A stretch of 33,627 bases of DNA. Source: Candidatus Bathyarchaeota archaeon (GTDB lineage: Archaea; Thermoproteota; Bathyarchaeia; Bathyarchaeales; DTEX01). The notes below the pieces were generated by a model, which saw only the letters and a program-made list of their open reading frames with translations, did not search any database and was not told where the DNA came from. A program made the translations under genes and the position numbers. This document shows, one piece after another, positions 1 to 8,418 of this stretch. The DNA lies in contig JAGTQS010000006.1 of NCBI GenBank assembly GCA_018397055.1, positions 1-33,627 of the forward strand, written 5' to 3'. Position 1 is the first letter of the stretch; each line of letters begins with the position of its first letter.

Positions 1-568
1 GAGACGCTTCAATGTTAACAGACGAACCATCAAACACCAAACGATAAAAGACAGGAGAACGAATTATGCATTAGACTAATATGGAAAGAGAAGCTTATAA
101 ATTTACCATATTCTTATTCAAATTAAATTTTATAAATTTACTTAAGTGAAAATTATTATATAATTTACAGTAATCCGCAATACGTAAATACGCATTGTTA
201 TTTCATGGATAATTAATGTTTTTACCTGTTGAAATTATGTAAAATTTACCACTTAAAGTAGTAAGATATTTCGCTTTTTGACGTAGAAACTGTAAAATTA
301 CTTTGAAGTTAATTGAAAATATCGATGTATACATATCTTTTTTACCGAAAGAAACTTAAATTTACCTTTATTTGGCGAATTACCAATCAATTAAAGAGTA
401 TACTTTTTTTGTAAAAGTATACAATTTTTAGCCTAAAAAGTATACATATTATAAAAATGCTTCTTTTAGTAAAAAACGGTAATTTTAGGCTTATTTGATT
501 TTTAATAAAAAAGAAGGGAAGTTAAAGGGAAATTTTACACTTTTTTACATTTAGACATCATTTTTTAG
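1..568. other. AT-rich gene-free region
   Basis: No convincing gene is visible here. Two frames are open from the left edge (to the stop at 45-47 and to the stop at 77-79), so the first 80 bases may hold the tail of a gene that starts outside the window, but neither tail is recognisable. The rest is strongly AT-rich, with many short TTTACC/GTAAA strings and several palindromes that are listed separately. It is most likely a long regulatory or decayed intergenic region in front of the broken KaiC-like gene. Confidence 0.6.
178..197. repeat. imperfect 20-bp palindrome
   Basis: CAATACGTA (178-186) is followed after two A residues by TACGCATTG (189-197), so the two arms match at eight of nine positions. 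The size and symmetry fit a dimeric DNA-binding protein site. No nearby gene identifies the protein. Confidence 0.35.
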
Positions 569-583
569 ATAGAAAAGTGTAAA
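398..583. promoter_or_regulatory. array of AAAAGTRTA motifs, operator-like
   Basis: The nonamer AAAAGTRTA occurs five times in 186 bases: 399-407 (minus), 413-421 (plus), 436-444 (plus), 536-544 (minus) and 573-581 (plus). The first two form a perfect palindrome with 10-base arms (398-407 and 413-422) around a 5-base loop. The last two form a perfect 11-bp inverted repeat (534-544 and 573-583). The array ends where the reading frame of the broken KaiC-like gene opens. It could be an operator, an iteron-like site or a remnant of a mobile element; no protein can be assigned. Confidence 0.4.
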
Positions 584-1308
584 CGTTCGATTTCTCCAGA
601 CATTAACGAAAACCACCGATTAACCGGAATTAAGGATCTGGACAGCATAATCGGCGGCTTGAAGAGGGGAGGCTTAACCCTATTCGAAATTGAATACGGC
701 GTCGGGCTTCGTCATATTCCATTTCTTGATCAAATAGCCATGAACTTGTCAAGCAACAACATCGGCGTAGTTCGAATACGGTCTGCAGGTGTATCATCAA
801 CACTAGAAAATGAGCTTCCAAGGGCTAAGGGAATATACCAGTTTAAACCCAAAACCTGGATCACATGGAGATTGGAAAAGCGTTTCCGACATCAAGGGAG
901 TATGTGGACTTTTTTGAGGTCATCAAGAAAGAAAGCTCCAAGATTTTAGAGTTGTCGCTGATGGAATCCAGAAAAGAGTATGCTGAGTTTCTTGAGCAAA
1001 AAAGGGAAGGTCATCCCAGCGTTGCAGAATTTATTGGGTTAGGCACCTTTGAAATCCTTTACGGCGCAGATAACACCTTAAAATTGTTGGACGAAGCTGT
1101 TTCCAGAGTAATTGAAAATAACGAGGTGCTAATTGCCGTAGTAAAGAGAGGCATGAAAACAGTTGAAATGATTACAAAGATAGCTCATGCCCACCTAGTT
1201 TTCAAGGACATAGTTGGTAGCTTGTTCATTTACGGCGTCCAGCCGAGAACTGGGCTTTACAATGTTTCGTCAGATGAACAAGGCATTCACCTTACGCCCG
1301 TAGTATAA
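569..1308 (+). pseudogene. broken KaiC/RecA-like ATPase gene
   Basis: Two frames together read like one KaiC/RecA-type NTPase. The first, open from 569, carries the family opening TGIKDLDSIIGGLKRG. The second, from about 850 to 1308, carries the C-terminal part ending in RTGLYNV. They are joined only by a -1 shift around 846-865, just after a TAA in the second frame at 844-846. No ATG, GTG or TTG lies in frame between the stop at 566-568 and position 659, and starting at 659 (TTG) would cut off the conserved opening. The Walker A position reads EYGVGLRHI, without the expected GK[ST], so nucleotide binding looks lost. Decay best explains the missing start, degenerate P-loop and frameshift. A sequencing or assembly error, or two separate small proteins, remain possible. 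The next gene follows 12 bases later. Confidence 0.55.
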
Positions 1309-1320
1309 GGGGTATAAACA

Positions 1321-1890
1321 TTGAGCTACGAAGCAAAAATCGTCGAAGCCCTTCGGAAATCCGATGGAAAACTAAGCACTATAGAACTAGCCAGAGAAAC
1401 AGGGCTTCCTAAAACAACGTTAATCAAGTATCTTACGTCTTTCAAAATGTCAGGAAAAGCCGACTTCGAGGATGTTGGGGTCTCGAGAATTTGGCGCCTC
1501 GTCACACCGACAAAAGTCAAATCATTTGTGAAAAAGAAGGAACTGGATAAAATGTTGAAAAAGCTCGTTGAGGACACTAACCTCTCAGGCTGCGCTGTTG
1601 TTGACCGAGAAGGCTTCGTACTTTCAGCCTTTTTGCCGTATAACGTTACCCAAGAAAAACTAGGCTATTTAGCTAACCTGCTGTTCGAGGTTAATGAGAA
1701 AATTGCCATGTTCTCCGGCATACAATATTTACATCGAACAATCTTTGAAGGAAGTGAGGAAACAATTTTTTCAAGGTATTCGGGAAACTATGTCTTTATA
1801 GCCTTTTTGAAGCATAACGCGATGCTTTGGCCGTTAAGGCAGGAGACAGAGTCGCTTATAAAGCGAATTAATGGGGTACTAATAACCTAG
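1321..1890 (+). CDS. winged-helix protein with roadblock/LC7-like domain
   Basis: This 189-residue protein has an N-terminal winged helix-turn-helix (about residues 1-65, with a recognition segment like STIELARETGLPKTTLIKYL). Its C-terminal half (about 75-189) has the alpha-beta pattern of a roadblock/LC7 domain, including SGCAVVDREGFVLSAFLP. Roadblock proteins in prokaryotes usually regulate small GTPases or act as dimeric scaffolds; here the domain is fused to a DNA-binding head, so a sensor-regulator role is likely. The start is TTG at 1321, with AAGGGG about eight bases upstream. It directly follows the broken KaiC-like gene and may have been its partner. The roadblock call rests on pattern, not alignment. 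Confidence 0.65.
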   Translation: MSYEAKIVEALRKSDGKLSTIELARETGLPKTTLIKYLTSFKMSGKADFEDVGVSRIWRLVTPTKVKSFVKKKELDKMLKKLVEDTNLSGCAVVDREGFVLSAFLPYNVTQEKLGYLANLLFEVNEKIAMFSGIQYLHRTIFEGSEETIFSRYSGNYVFIAFLKHNAMLWPLRQETESLIKRINGVLIT

Positions 1891-1970
1891 AAATTTTTGG
1901 AACATACTAAGTTGGTGGCATCCACTCTAAGAAACATTTTAATTAAACTTTGCGTAGTAATTGTGTTACA

Positions 1971-1979
1971 TATACTATA
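1971..1979 (+). promoter_or_regulatory. TATA box, leaderless promoter of pfdB
   Basis: TATACTATA is centred about 27 bases before the ATG at 2003, the spacing at which an archaeal transcript would begin at or next to the start codon. No clear Shine-Dalgarno sequence precedes the ATG, in line with leaderless translation. Confidence 0.5.
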
Positions 1980-2002
1980 ACAGATGACGGTGTTGATTTG
2001 TA

Positions 2003-2365
2003 ATGAGCGAAGGCACAACTCTTCCACCAGCTGTTCAAGAAAGGCTGTTAAGACTGCAACAACTACAACAAACTCTTCAGAACGTTTTGACACAGAAACA
2101 GCAAGTTGAACTTGAACTCCTTGAAGTTGACCAAGCCCTAAGCGAGCTTGAGAAAACCGCTGACGACGGCGTGATTTATAAATCAGTTGGGTCGCTTCTC
2201 ATAAAAACCGAAAAACAAAAAGTCGCCGATGAACTAAAGGAAAAGAAGGAACTTTCGAACATGAGGGTTTCGGTTCTTGGTAAACAAGAAGAGCGGCTTC
2301 GAACACAGATCAAGGAACTTAACGAGAAACTGCAAAAAGATCTTCGGCCGCTTTCTTCTGGCTGA
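2003..2365 (+). CDS. pfdB: prefoldin beta subunit
   Basis: This is a 120-residue protein of the normal length for archaeal prefoldin beta (GimC beta). Two long coiled-coil helices (about 8-50 and 70-115, with heptad-rich QQLQQTLQNVLTQKQQVE and KKELSNMRVSVLGKQEERL) flank the beta-hairpin segment ALSELEKTADDGVIYKSVGSLLI. Prefoldin is a cytosolic hexameric holdase (two alpha, four beta) that hands unfolded chains to the thermosome. The ATG at 2003 fits a leaderless transcript. The stop overlaps the ATG of the next gene (TGATG, 2363-2367), so translation is probably coupled. Confidence 0.93.
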   Translation: MSEGTTLPPAVQERLLRLQQLQQTLQNVLTQKQQVELELLEVDQALSELEKTADDGVIYKSVGSLLIKTEKQKVADELKEKKELSNMRVSVLGKQEERLRTQIKELNEKLQKDLRPLSSG

Positions 2366-2679
2366 TGGTGGAATTTTTGGAGGAATCAAACAAGTTATCG
2401 TTATCCGATGATCAGATTGAGGAATTGTGCATATTAGCTGATGAAGCTGCTAGAAAATATGTAACCTCAAAAATTTCGAAAAACGAGGTCAATGACCTAG
2501 TAGTCTCGGTGAACCTTGAAGACGCGAAAGAGCTGATAGTTGAAATAGAGGTCGAACTGTCTCTTTCTGATTTATACGCCGAGGAAGACGCTAGAAAATT
2601 GGCGGACGAAGCGGTCAAATCAGCCTTTAGGGCAATTGATGAATACGTGAAGGAAGTTAGATGTCAGCCAAAGACTTAA
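2365..2679 (+). CDS. DUF3194 family protein
   Basis: This small acidic 104-residue protein has the features of DUF3194, a family of unknown function known to sit directly downstream of prefoldin beta in archaea. It has a helical N-terminus (LSDDQIEELCILADEAARKYV), a central strand pair (DLVVSVNLEDAKELIVEIEVELSL) and a C-terminal helix. Its ATG overlaps the pfdB stop, and its own 3' end overlaps the next gene by 19 bases. The three genes therefore form one tightly coupled operon, suggesting a role near protein folding or translation. No catalytic motif is visible. Confidence 0.8.
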   Translation: MVEFLEESNKLSLSDDQIEELCILADEAARKYVTSKISKNEVNDLVVSVNLEDAKELIVEIEVELSLSDLYAEEDARKLADEAVKSAFRAIDEYVKEVRCQPKT

Positions 2680-3671
2680 AATCTATTTTTGAAAGAGTTA
2701 ACCCAAAGTATGTTCTTTTGTTATGCCATCAAAATGCAGATCCAGACGCTATCTGTTCAGCCTTCGCCTTTTCGCGGCTAATAAAAACGCTAAACCAAAA
2801 CACAAAGGTTGACATTGCTTGCCCTGATGGAATAAGTAAGCTTTCAAAGGTCTTGAGCAAGTATCTTCCTATGGAGATAATGACGGAGGAGCCCCTTTTT
2901 GAAGATGCGGATATCATCGTCATGCTTGACACGAACACGATCCGGCAACTTGGAAAATGGAGCGAGAAGGTGAAAGGTTCTTCCGCCTATCTTATTTTGA
3001 TTGATCACCACGCGAGTCACCCGGAAACTGAAAAGGTTGTTTCTCTTTGCATTTCAGATGAAAAATCGTCATCCACATGCGAGATTGTGTATGGCTTTTA
3101 TGGGGAGCTTGGCTTAAATTTCTCAAAAGAAGAGGCTGAAGCGCTATTTTTGGGGATAGCTTTCGACACAAAACACTTTATTTTGGCAAACTCAGCCACC
3201 TTCAAAATCATAGCTGATCTAGTAAGCGTCGGAGTGAATGCTCAGGAATCTTTGTCACGTTTGTCTCTTCCGATTGACCTTTCTGAACGCATAGCCCGCC
3301 TTAAAGCCAGTAGAAGAATGAAGCTTTTGAGAATCAACAACTGGTTAATCGCTTTTTCCCATGTAAGGTCTTTCCAAGCTTCAGCTGCGAGGGCAATAGT
3401 CGAGATGGGTGCGCATCTAGCTGTTGTCGGAGGACAAAAAGACGATCAGCTACAAATAAGCATCAGGTCAGACCAGGAATTTTATGCGCAAACAGGGTTT
3501 CACGTGGGAAAAGATCTAGCTAAACCTTTAGGCGAGTTTCTTCATGGAATGGGAGGAGGACACTCAACAGCAGCAGGAATAAACGGAACAGGGGACTTTG
3601 AGTCTGCTGTTAAGCGGGCAATAAAAATTTTGAGAGCAGGTCTCGTGAAAAACCAAAATTCGAAAAAGTGA
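2661..3671 (+). CDS. DHH/DHHA1-family phosphoesterase
   Basis: This is a 336-residue RecJ-like DHH phosphoesterase. Metal-ligand motifs appear in order: H23-x3-D27-P-D29-A (motif I), D90 in MLDTN (motif II), D115-H116-H117 (motif III) and FDTKHF (motif IV). The DHHA1 signature GGGHSTAAG follows near the C-terminus. Such proteins hydrolyse phosphodiester bonds in nanoRNA, cyclic dinucleotides or single-stranded DNA using Mn2+; at this length without extra domains, a nanoRNase-like or GAN/RecJ-like cytosolic role fits. The ATG at 2661 lies inside the end of the DUF3194 gene. The stop (3669-3671) directly abuts the stop of the convergent gene. Confidence 0.88.
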   Translation: MSAKDLKSIFERVNPKYVLLLCHQNADPDAICSAFAFSRLIKTLNQNTKVDIACPDGISKLSKVLSKYLPMEIMTEEPLFEDADIIVMLDTNTIRQLGKWSEKVKGSSAYLILIDHHASHPETEKVVSLCISDEKSSSTCEIVYGFYGELGLNFSKEEAEALFLGIAFDTKHFILANSATFKIIADLVSVGVNAQESLSRLSLPIDLSERIARLKASRRMKLLRINNWLIAFSHVRSFQASAARAIVEMGAHLAVVGGQKDDQLQISIRSDQEFYAQTGFHVGKDLAKPLGEFLHGMGGGHSTAAGINGTGDFESAVKRAIKILRAGLVKNQNSKK

Positions 3672-5846
3672 TTACTTTTCCTTAGATACCTTTTTCACAA
3701 ATGAGATACATTTTGCCTTAAATGTTTCGTAGCTGCTTGAAAACTCGTCCATCGTCTTTATAACCGCTCCGAAGCTTTGCCATTGCGAAGGCAAGATTCC
3801 CCCAGAACCATACTGTTCAACGCTGGGTATTTTGGCTTTTTTCATGATTTCAGACTGAGGCTTTGTTATTTCATAGAATTTATTCACTTCATTTTTTAAG
3901 TCGTTTGTGTCCCTTGTTAATCTTTGAAGAATTGCGGAATCAAGAGGCTTAAGGATAGATTCGAGGCAGTTTTCAATTTTGAAGCTTGGCTCTGAACACG
4001 CCGACAAAACTGCTGTTTGGTGGTTGGGAAATTCGGTGTGCGTCATGTTTGTCTCTGCTAAGGTGAGAAGCGTTTCTTTCGTATGTCTCTTGGAAGCTGG
4101 AAGAATGTCAATTCCAAACAGCACTTCCTTGGCTTGTTCTTCGGCTAAGTCATACCTAGCTTGCAAATATAATATCCATTTCGGCTTGTTTTGAGGACTA
4201 AAGAAAATTTCGTAAACTTTTTTGGTTACTAATATGCCGCAGTATCCGATGTCGTTCTCCAAAGTTTCCAGATAAGCCTTAACCCTTTCTTCCGAGTTGT
4301 ATGGCACACCATGTTTTGCAAGGAAGCGAATCATCTGCTCCTTATTTAATGGACGAAGGTATTTTCGGCTACTAACAACTATTATTTTTTCAGCCAGAGT
4401 TTTTTTCTGAGAGACCTCGTCCCATGCTCCTAGCTCCTCAGCAAGGTTTTTCAGAGCGACATCTTTGTCAGATGCTTTTTCTATTGCTTTCTTCACAAGC
4501 GCCTCAGCCTGAACCTCTCTTACATGGTCGTCAAGTCTTCCACCCATGTTTGTCTCGTACACGGTTGTTAAAGGAATGCCCTTCTTAACTGCCTCAGCCC
4601 TTCCTTCTATCTTTGCAAGGATCAGTTCAACCATTTGTGGAACAGTAAAAGTAACCGTGTTGTTGGTGCCGATTCCTAGACTTTCAAGTTTTCTTGTAAT
4701 GTCAATTGAAGCTGGGGAACTTCCTGCAACCTTGAAAACTATATTCGGTCTTCCCCTCTCCACGTTTTCTGAGTATCCCCACAACAGCCAAGCATCATAG
4801 AGTCTAAGAAACTCCTGAGCGTCCAAGTAAAATTTTAGAGCGTAGTTTACACTTTCTTCGTAGTTATCGGCAATAAACGGATTAAGCTGAAGGCTTATCA
4901 TTCCGTGAACCATGTTCGAGGCGACTGCAATAGGTCGAAAAACTGTTAGATTCCGCCAGATGCTGACCTCGGTTGCGTAAGCAGTTATCTCGTCTCCATG
5001 TTTCCCAGGGTCATTTAAGAGTTCTGGATGCTGCTTGATTATGGCTTTAAAATCGGGACATAGATCTTCGCCGTTATAACCTTCCCACATTGAGGGGTCA
5101 TCCTCATAGGCTACTGCAGCTAAAGACGGATTGGTTGTTACTTGAACAAAGCCCACATGGCGTAGAAATCTAAGTCCCAAAGCGTAGTCATTTCCAAACT
5201 TGCATGCCCCCCTCATGCTAAGTTTATAATATACATTGTTCTGAATCTGTTGTTCAGACAACCTTAAGAAGGATCCTAAAACATCCTTGTTGTCAAGTTC
5301 TTTTTCAATTTTCTCCGCAATATGTGCAACCATTGCCCCTGGGGGTCTGTATACAACCTTCATTACAGTTTTCATTTCTGTTAAGGTTCTTTCGACCACT
5401 GCTTTGGCGATTGACGCTTCATTTTGGTCATCATTATAGGTGCTGCTTCTTTCAAGAGCCTCTAACCCCTTCAAAGCCGATGTCAACAAAGAGAGAGAAC
5501 TTTTTACCTCATTTTCAGAAAAACCCATAATCTTTTTTTCAAACCCAATCAGGTTTAGAGCTAGGTTTAACAGAGTGTCGTAAATTCTTGCGCATTGAAC
5601 AACCTTTTCCTCGTGTTTCTTGTCAAGAACAGCCTTATTGAATGCAAGGTTAAGTTTACGGATTGTGTCGCCCAATGTTTCTTCCAAGTGTCCCCTCATT
5701 TCGGGATGAAGAATGTGGTCTGCGGCGAGTTTAGAGTACCCTTTCAGAGTCAACCTAACAATATGGTCTGAGTGGTCTAAGCTCAACGGGAAACTTTCCA
5801 ATTCATCCGGTTTTGTCTGCATCAATGTGTCTGAAACTTTTTTCAA
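3672..5846 (-). CDS. large transaldolase-like protein, function unknown
   Basis: This 724-residue protein has the marks of the transaldolase/FSA TIM barrel in its middle. TTNPSL is at 237-242, NPFIADNYEESVNYAL follows at about 322-337, IVFKVAGSSP carries K372 where the Schiff-base lysine lies in transaldolases, and GIGTNNTVTFTVPQ is at about 391-404. Ordinary transaldolases have 210-390 residues. Here about 230 residues, largely helical, precede the barrel and about 250 follow it, so it is an unusual enlarged member. It may act as an aldolase or transaldolase on sugar phosphates, but no substrate can be named. The start is TTG at 5846 with GTGGATGACC upstream; ATG at 5822 is an alternative. 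The adjacent gene on the plus strand converges with no gap. Confidence 0.7.
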   Translation of the reverse strand: MKKVSDTLMQTKPDELESFPLSLDHSDHIVRLTLKGYSKLAADHILHPEMRGHLEETLGDTIRKLNLAFNKAVLDKKHEEKVVQCARIYDTLLNLALNLIGFEKKIMGFSENEVKSSLSLLTSALKGLEALERSSTYNDDQNEASIAKAVVERTLTEMKTVMKVVYRPPGAMVAHIAEKIEKELDNKDVLGSFLRLSEQQIQNNVYYKLSMRGACKFGNDYALGLRFLRHVGFVQVTTNPSLAAVAYEDDPSMWEGYNGEDLCPDFKAIIKQHPELLNDPGKHGDEITAYATEVSIWRNLTVFRPIAVASNMVHGMISLQLNPFIADNYEESVNYALKFYLDAQEFLRLYDAWLLWGYSENVERGRPNIVFKVAGSSPASIDITRKLESLGIGTNNTVTFTVPQMVELILAKIEGRAEAVKKGIPLTTVYETNMGGRLDDHVREVQAEALVKKAIEKASDKDVALKNLAEELGAWDEVSQKKTLAEKIIVVSSRKYLRPLNKEQMIRFLAKHGVPYNSEERVKAYLETLENDIGYCGILVTKKVYEIFFSPQNKPKWILYLQARYDLAEEQAKEVLFGIDILPASKRHTKETLLTLAETNMTHTEFPNHQTAVLSACSEPSFKIENCLESILKPLDSAILQRLTRDTNDLKNEVNKFYEITKPQSEIMKKAKIPSVEQYGSGGILPSQWQSFGAVIKTMDEFSSSYETFKAKCISFVKKVSKEK

Positions 5847-5961
5847 TTTAGGTCATCCACTTTTTAAATTGTCACGTATTGCCTATTGTTAAGGTAACCT
5901 AAAACACATAAATTTATCGTGCAGAAGACAACAATCTTAAGAAAGATTACATATTTACTTC

Positions 5962-7155
5962 TTATTGCGTTCCCATTTTCCTCTTAAAATATGCTATCTC
6001 TTGGCTTGAAAGAATTTCCTTTGGATGAATGAAAGTAACGCCTATCTGATCTACTTTCAGGTCTCTTGTCGTTATCCATTCTTTTCCCGGCTGCATCGTG
6101 GAATGAGGATGAGGCTGAACATCCTCTGGAAAAACGTCCTCAGCTATTCTATACAGAAATCCAGACTTTTTTCCGTCATGTTTAATTGTTCCGTCATCCG
6201 AAACGCTGACAATCGTTGGCGCGTGAGAAAACACCCTAGCCAATTCCTCGTCTTGGGTAATCGTAGATCCTTTTTGGAGGACGCTTAATCTTAGAGGAGA
6301 GCCGTGGAACCAGGGTCTGGCAAAGTCTATTGACGGCGTAAATTCTTCTTCTTTTTTCCTAATAGCCCTCAAATCAAGAGAGTTCAACCAGTCAACAGTT
6401 TCTTTGATAACTTCGAGTGTGTGCTCTTTTAATGAGAAAACGTGGTCTCCACCTTTAACTATGTGAAGTTTGTTTTTATCATTTAGGCCTTTAATTATTT
6501 CATAGCCTCGCAATGCAACTTCCAAAGGAACTGTTTGGTCAGAATCCCCATGCACAATTAGTATAGGTGCCTTTATTTTGTCCATGATGCCGTAGGGAAT
6601 CGTTTCATCCAATGTATCAAAGAAAGGCTTCTTTAGATACCAACCATTATTGAGCGAAACGCTTTCGCCTCTCTTAAGCAACTCAAGTTTTTCACTTCCA
6701 ACCATGCCTTCGAACATTTGTTTTAATGGAGCCAACGCTGCGGAATACAATATAACGTATTTTACACGGTTGTCCCTAGAGGCAAGAATCGAAGCGACCC
6801 TTCCACCCATGCTCAGCCCAATCACGCCGATCAACTTGTCGTCGACTTCTAGAAGGCTAGATAAAAACGTAAGCGCCTGTTCAGCGTCACTTACCTCTCC
6901 AGGAACAGTCATGTCCTCAAACTCGCCGTCGCTGTCCCCAGAGCCTCTGAAATCGAAACGTAGAACAACAAACCCAGCCTTGCATAGGGCTCTCGCAATT
7001 TGGACAAAAAACCTGTGGGCCTCAGATTTGTGTCCCGTAAACCCGTGAAACATTGCGATAGCTGGAGCTTTCTGGTCTGGGGAAAGGTCGTCGGGCACGT
7101 GCAAGATGCCAATCAGCTGCTGCCTGTAGTTATTGAATGATACTGGCTTTATCAT
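5962..7155 (-). CDS. alpha/beta hydrolase with extra C-terminal domain
   Basis: This 397-residue protein begins with an alpha/beta-hydrolase fold of the esterase/acylaminoacyl peptidase type. It has an oxyanion strand HGFTGHKSE, the nucleophile elbow GLSMGG, the acid in HGDSDQTVP and the histidine in GGDHVFS. After about residue 275 comes a separate domain containing FHGSP, GSTITQDEELARVFSHAP and GKEWITTRDL. This spacing of H, aromatic and E resembles small ADP-ribosyltransferase-like folds, but that is a weak guess. The start is the ATG at 7153-7155 with an excellent GGGTGG ribosome site; the frame is open further upstream but would run into the preceding gene. It lies 34 bases behind the beta-CASP nuclease gene, so the two are probably co-transcribed. 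Confidence 0.82.
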   Translation of the reverse strand: MIKPVSFNNYRQQLIGILHVPDDLSPDQKAPAIAMFHGFTGHKSEAHRFFVQIARALCKAGFVVLRFDFRGSGDSDGEFEDMTVPGEVSDAEQALTFLSSLLEVDDKLIGVIGLSMGGRVASILASRDNRVKYVILYSAALAPLKQMFEGMVGSEKLELLKRGESVSLNNGWYLKKPFFDTLDETIPYGIMDKIKAPILIVHGDSDQTVPLEVALRGYEIIKGLNDKNKLHIVKGGDHVFSLKEHTLEVIKETVDWLNSLDLRAIRKKEEEFTPSIDFARPWFHGSPLRLSVLQKGSTITQDEELARVFSHAPTIVSVSDDGTIKHDGKKSGFLYRIAEDVFPEDVQPHPHSTMQPGKEWITTRDLKVDQIGVTFIHPKEILSSQEIAYFKRKMGTQ

Positions 7156-7189
7156 TTTACCCACCCTATATTGTGTACAATGGCTGGCT

Positions 7190-8212
7190 TCATTTAAAAA
7201 TTCCTTGAATATGGTTTTTACGATTTTCCGACTTAAGACTTGTGGGTATGAGGTCAACTGGATAAGACCTGATTCGGAGTTTTTGCTCAATAAAATGTGA
7301 AAGGGCGTCATCAAATCTGTTTCCATGACAGGTTAGCACAGTTTTTGGTCGGCATTCCTCAACGAATCTGATTAGCCTTGGGAAATCAGCGTGGTCGCTT
7401 AGTGGAAAAGCGGTTTTCTTCGCCCACACTGCCCATCCTGAAACCAGTGCGGGAACAAACTCAGTATGGTCTTGAAGGTCCAGCTGCTTGGGTGTGATGT
7501 AGACAGTGTTGCCTGAGTCGATGACCTCTTGAGCTTCCTCGGATTTCGCATCCACGTATTCAAGCTTATAACCGTGAGTTTCATAAATTTGGTTGATTCT
7601 TGAAACTTTCCAGTGAGTAACAACTGGAATGTCTACCTCGTTGAAGATGCTGATTATTTCCTGCGCGTTTCCTAACGGGTCGGTTTGAAATGTTGGGATT
7701 TTGCCTGTTTTTATAATCTTCTTTGCCCAAACAATCATTTCTTTCCCTACCTCGTCTTCGGATGGAAAGGTAAAGCTTGGAGAACCGAATGTTGCTTCTA
7801 GAACAAGCACATCGCACTGCACAGGCTCTGCGGGTTTCATAGTCTTGGTGTATTCGGTGTTAAAGTCTCCTGTGAAAAGAACGTTACCTTCAGGCGTTCT
7901 AACCTCGAACTCGCAGGAGCCTAAAACGTGACCAGAATTGTGGGAAACAACCTCGATGTCGTCAAAGGTGACTTTTGAACCAACTTCGAGAGGCTGCCAG
8001 TTTTCTGGTTTTATCCCATAGCTAGCAATAAGGTCGCAGGTTGGCTGAGTGGAATACTTCTGCAACCCGTCTATTCTAAATGCGGCTGAATGGTCAAAGT
8101 GACCGTGACTCACAAAAACCAAACAGTGGCTAAGACAATTATTTTGAGGGTCAAACATAACCTGTATCCCTTCGCTCTCAATGATGATTCCGCTTTTCCA
8201 CCTAACCCTCAA
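7190..8212 (-). CDS. metallo-beta-lactamase/beta-CASP fold nuclease-like protein
   Basis: This 340-residue protein has the metallo-beta-lactamase ligands SHGHFDHS (HxHxDH), GHVLGSCEF and TGDFNTEYT. Beta-CASP features follow, including LEATFGSP, PLSDHADF and a C-terminal LTCHGN histidine motif. Proteins of this type are Zn-dependent nucleases related to mRNA 3'-end processing factors (CPSF73/Ysh1-like exonucleases). There is no KH domain, so this is a short single-module form. The start is uncertain: TTG at 8212 lies just before the conserved VRW strand and about ten bases after the expected transcript start (TATA at 8244-8250), whereas an upstream TTG at 8230 would precede it. The target, RNA or DNA, is unknown. 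Confidence 0.8.
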   Translation of the reverse strand: MRVRWKSGIIIESEGIQVMFDPQNNCLSHCLVFVSHGHFDHSAAFRIDGLQKYSTQPTCDLIASYGIKPENWQPLEVGSKVTFDDIEVVSHNSGHVLGSCEFEVRTPEGNVLFTGDFNTEYTKTMKPAEPVQCDVLVLEATFGSPSFTFPSEDEVGKEMIVWAKKIIKTGKIPTFQTDPLGNAQEIISIFNEVDIPVVTHWKVSRINQIYETHGYKLEYVDAKSEEAQEVIDSGNTVYITPKQLDLQDHTEFVPALVSGWAVWAKKTAFPLSDHADFPRLIRFVEECRPKTVLTCHGNRFDDALSHFIEQKLRIRSYPVDLIPTSLKSENRKNHIQGIFK

Positions 8213-8418
8213 AACCCAACCGCCAACCAAACATACGACACACTATAAATTAGAGTTTCTATCTAAAAAAATTGACAACACAGTTATTTAAAACCATAAA
8301 CTAGAAAGCTAAAAATTTTCCTAACTAATTTCTTATTCAACCCTTTCAGAAAATATAGTGAGGCGTAGGAACCAAAGTCTATAAGAAAAGGCAGTTAAAG
8401 TTTTCCAGCCAACGAGAT

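Noticed and set aside
842-866. Programmed -1 frameshift in the KaiC-like gene at TTTAAAC
   Set aside because: The heptamer is in the wrong phase, and the stop at 844-846 in the new frame would lie at the slip itself. A mutation or sequence error fits better.
7156-7326. N-terminal extension of the alpha/beta hydrolase by 57 codons
   Set aside because: It overlaps the preceding gene's coding end, and the internal ATG at 7155 has a GGGTGG ribosome site.
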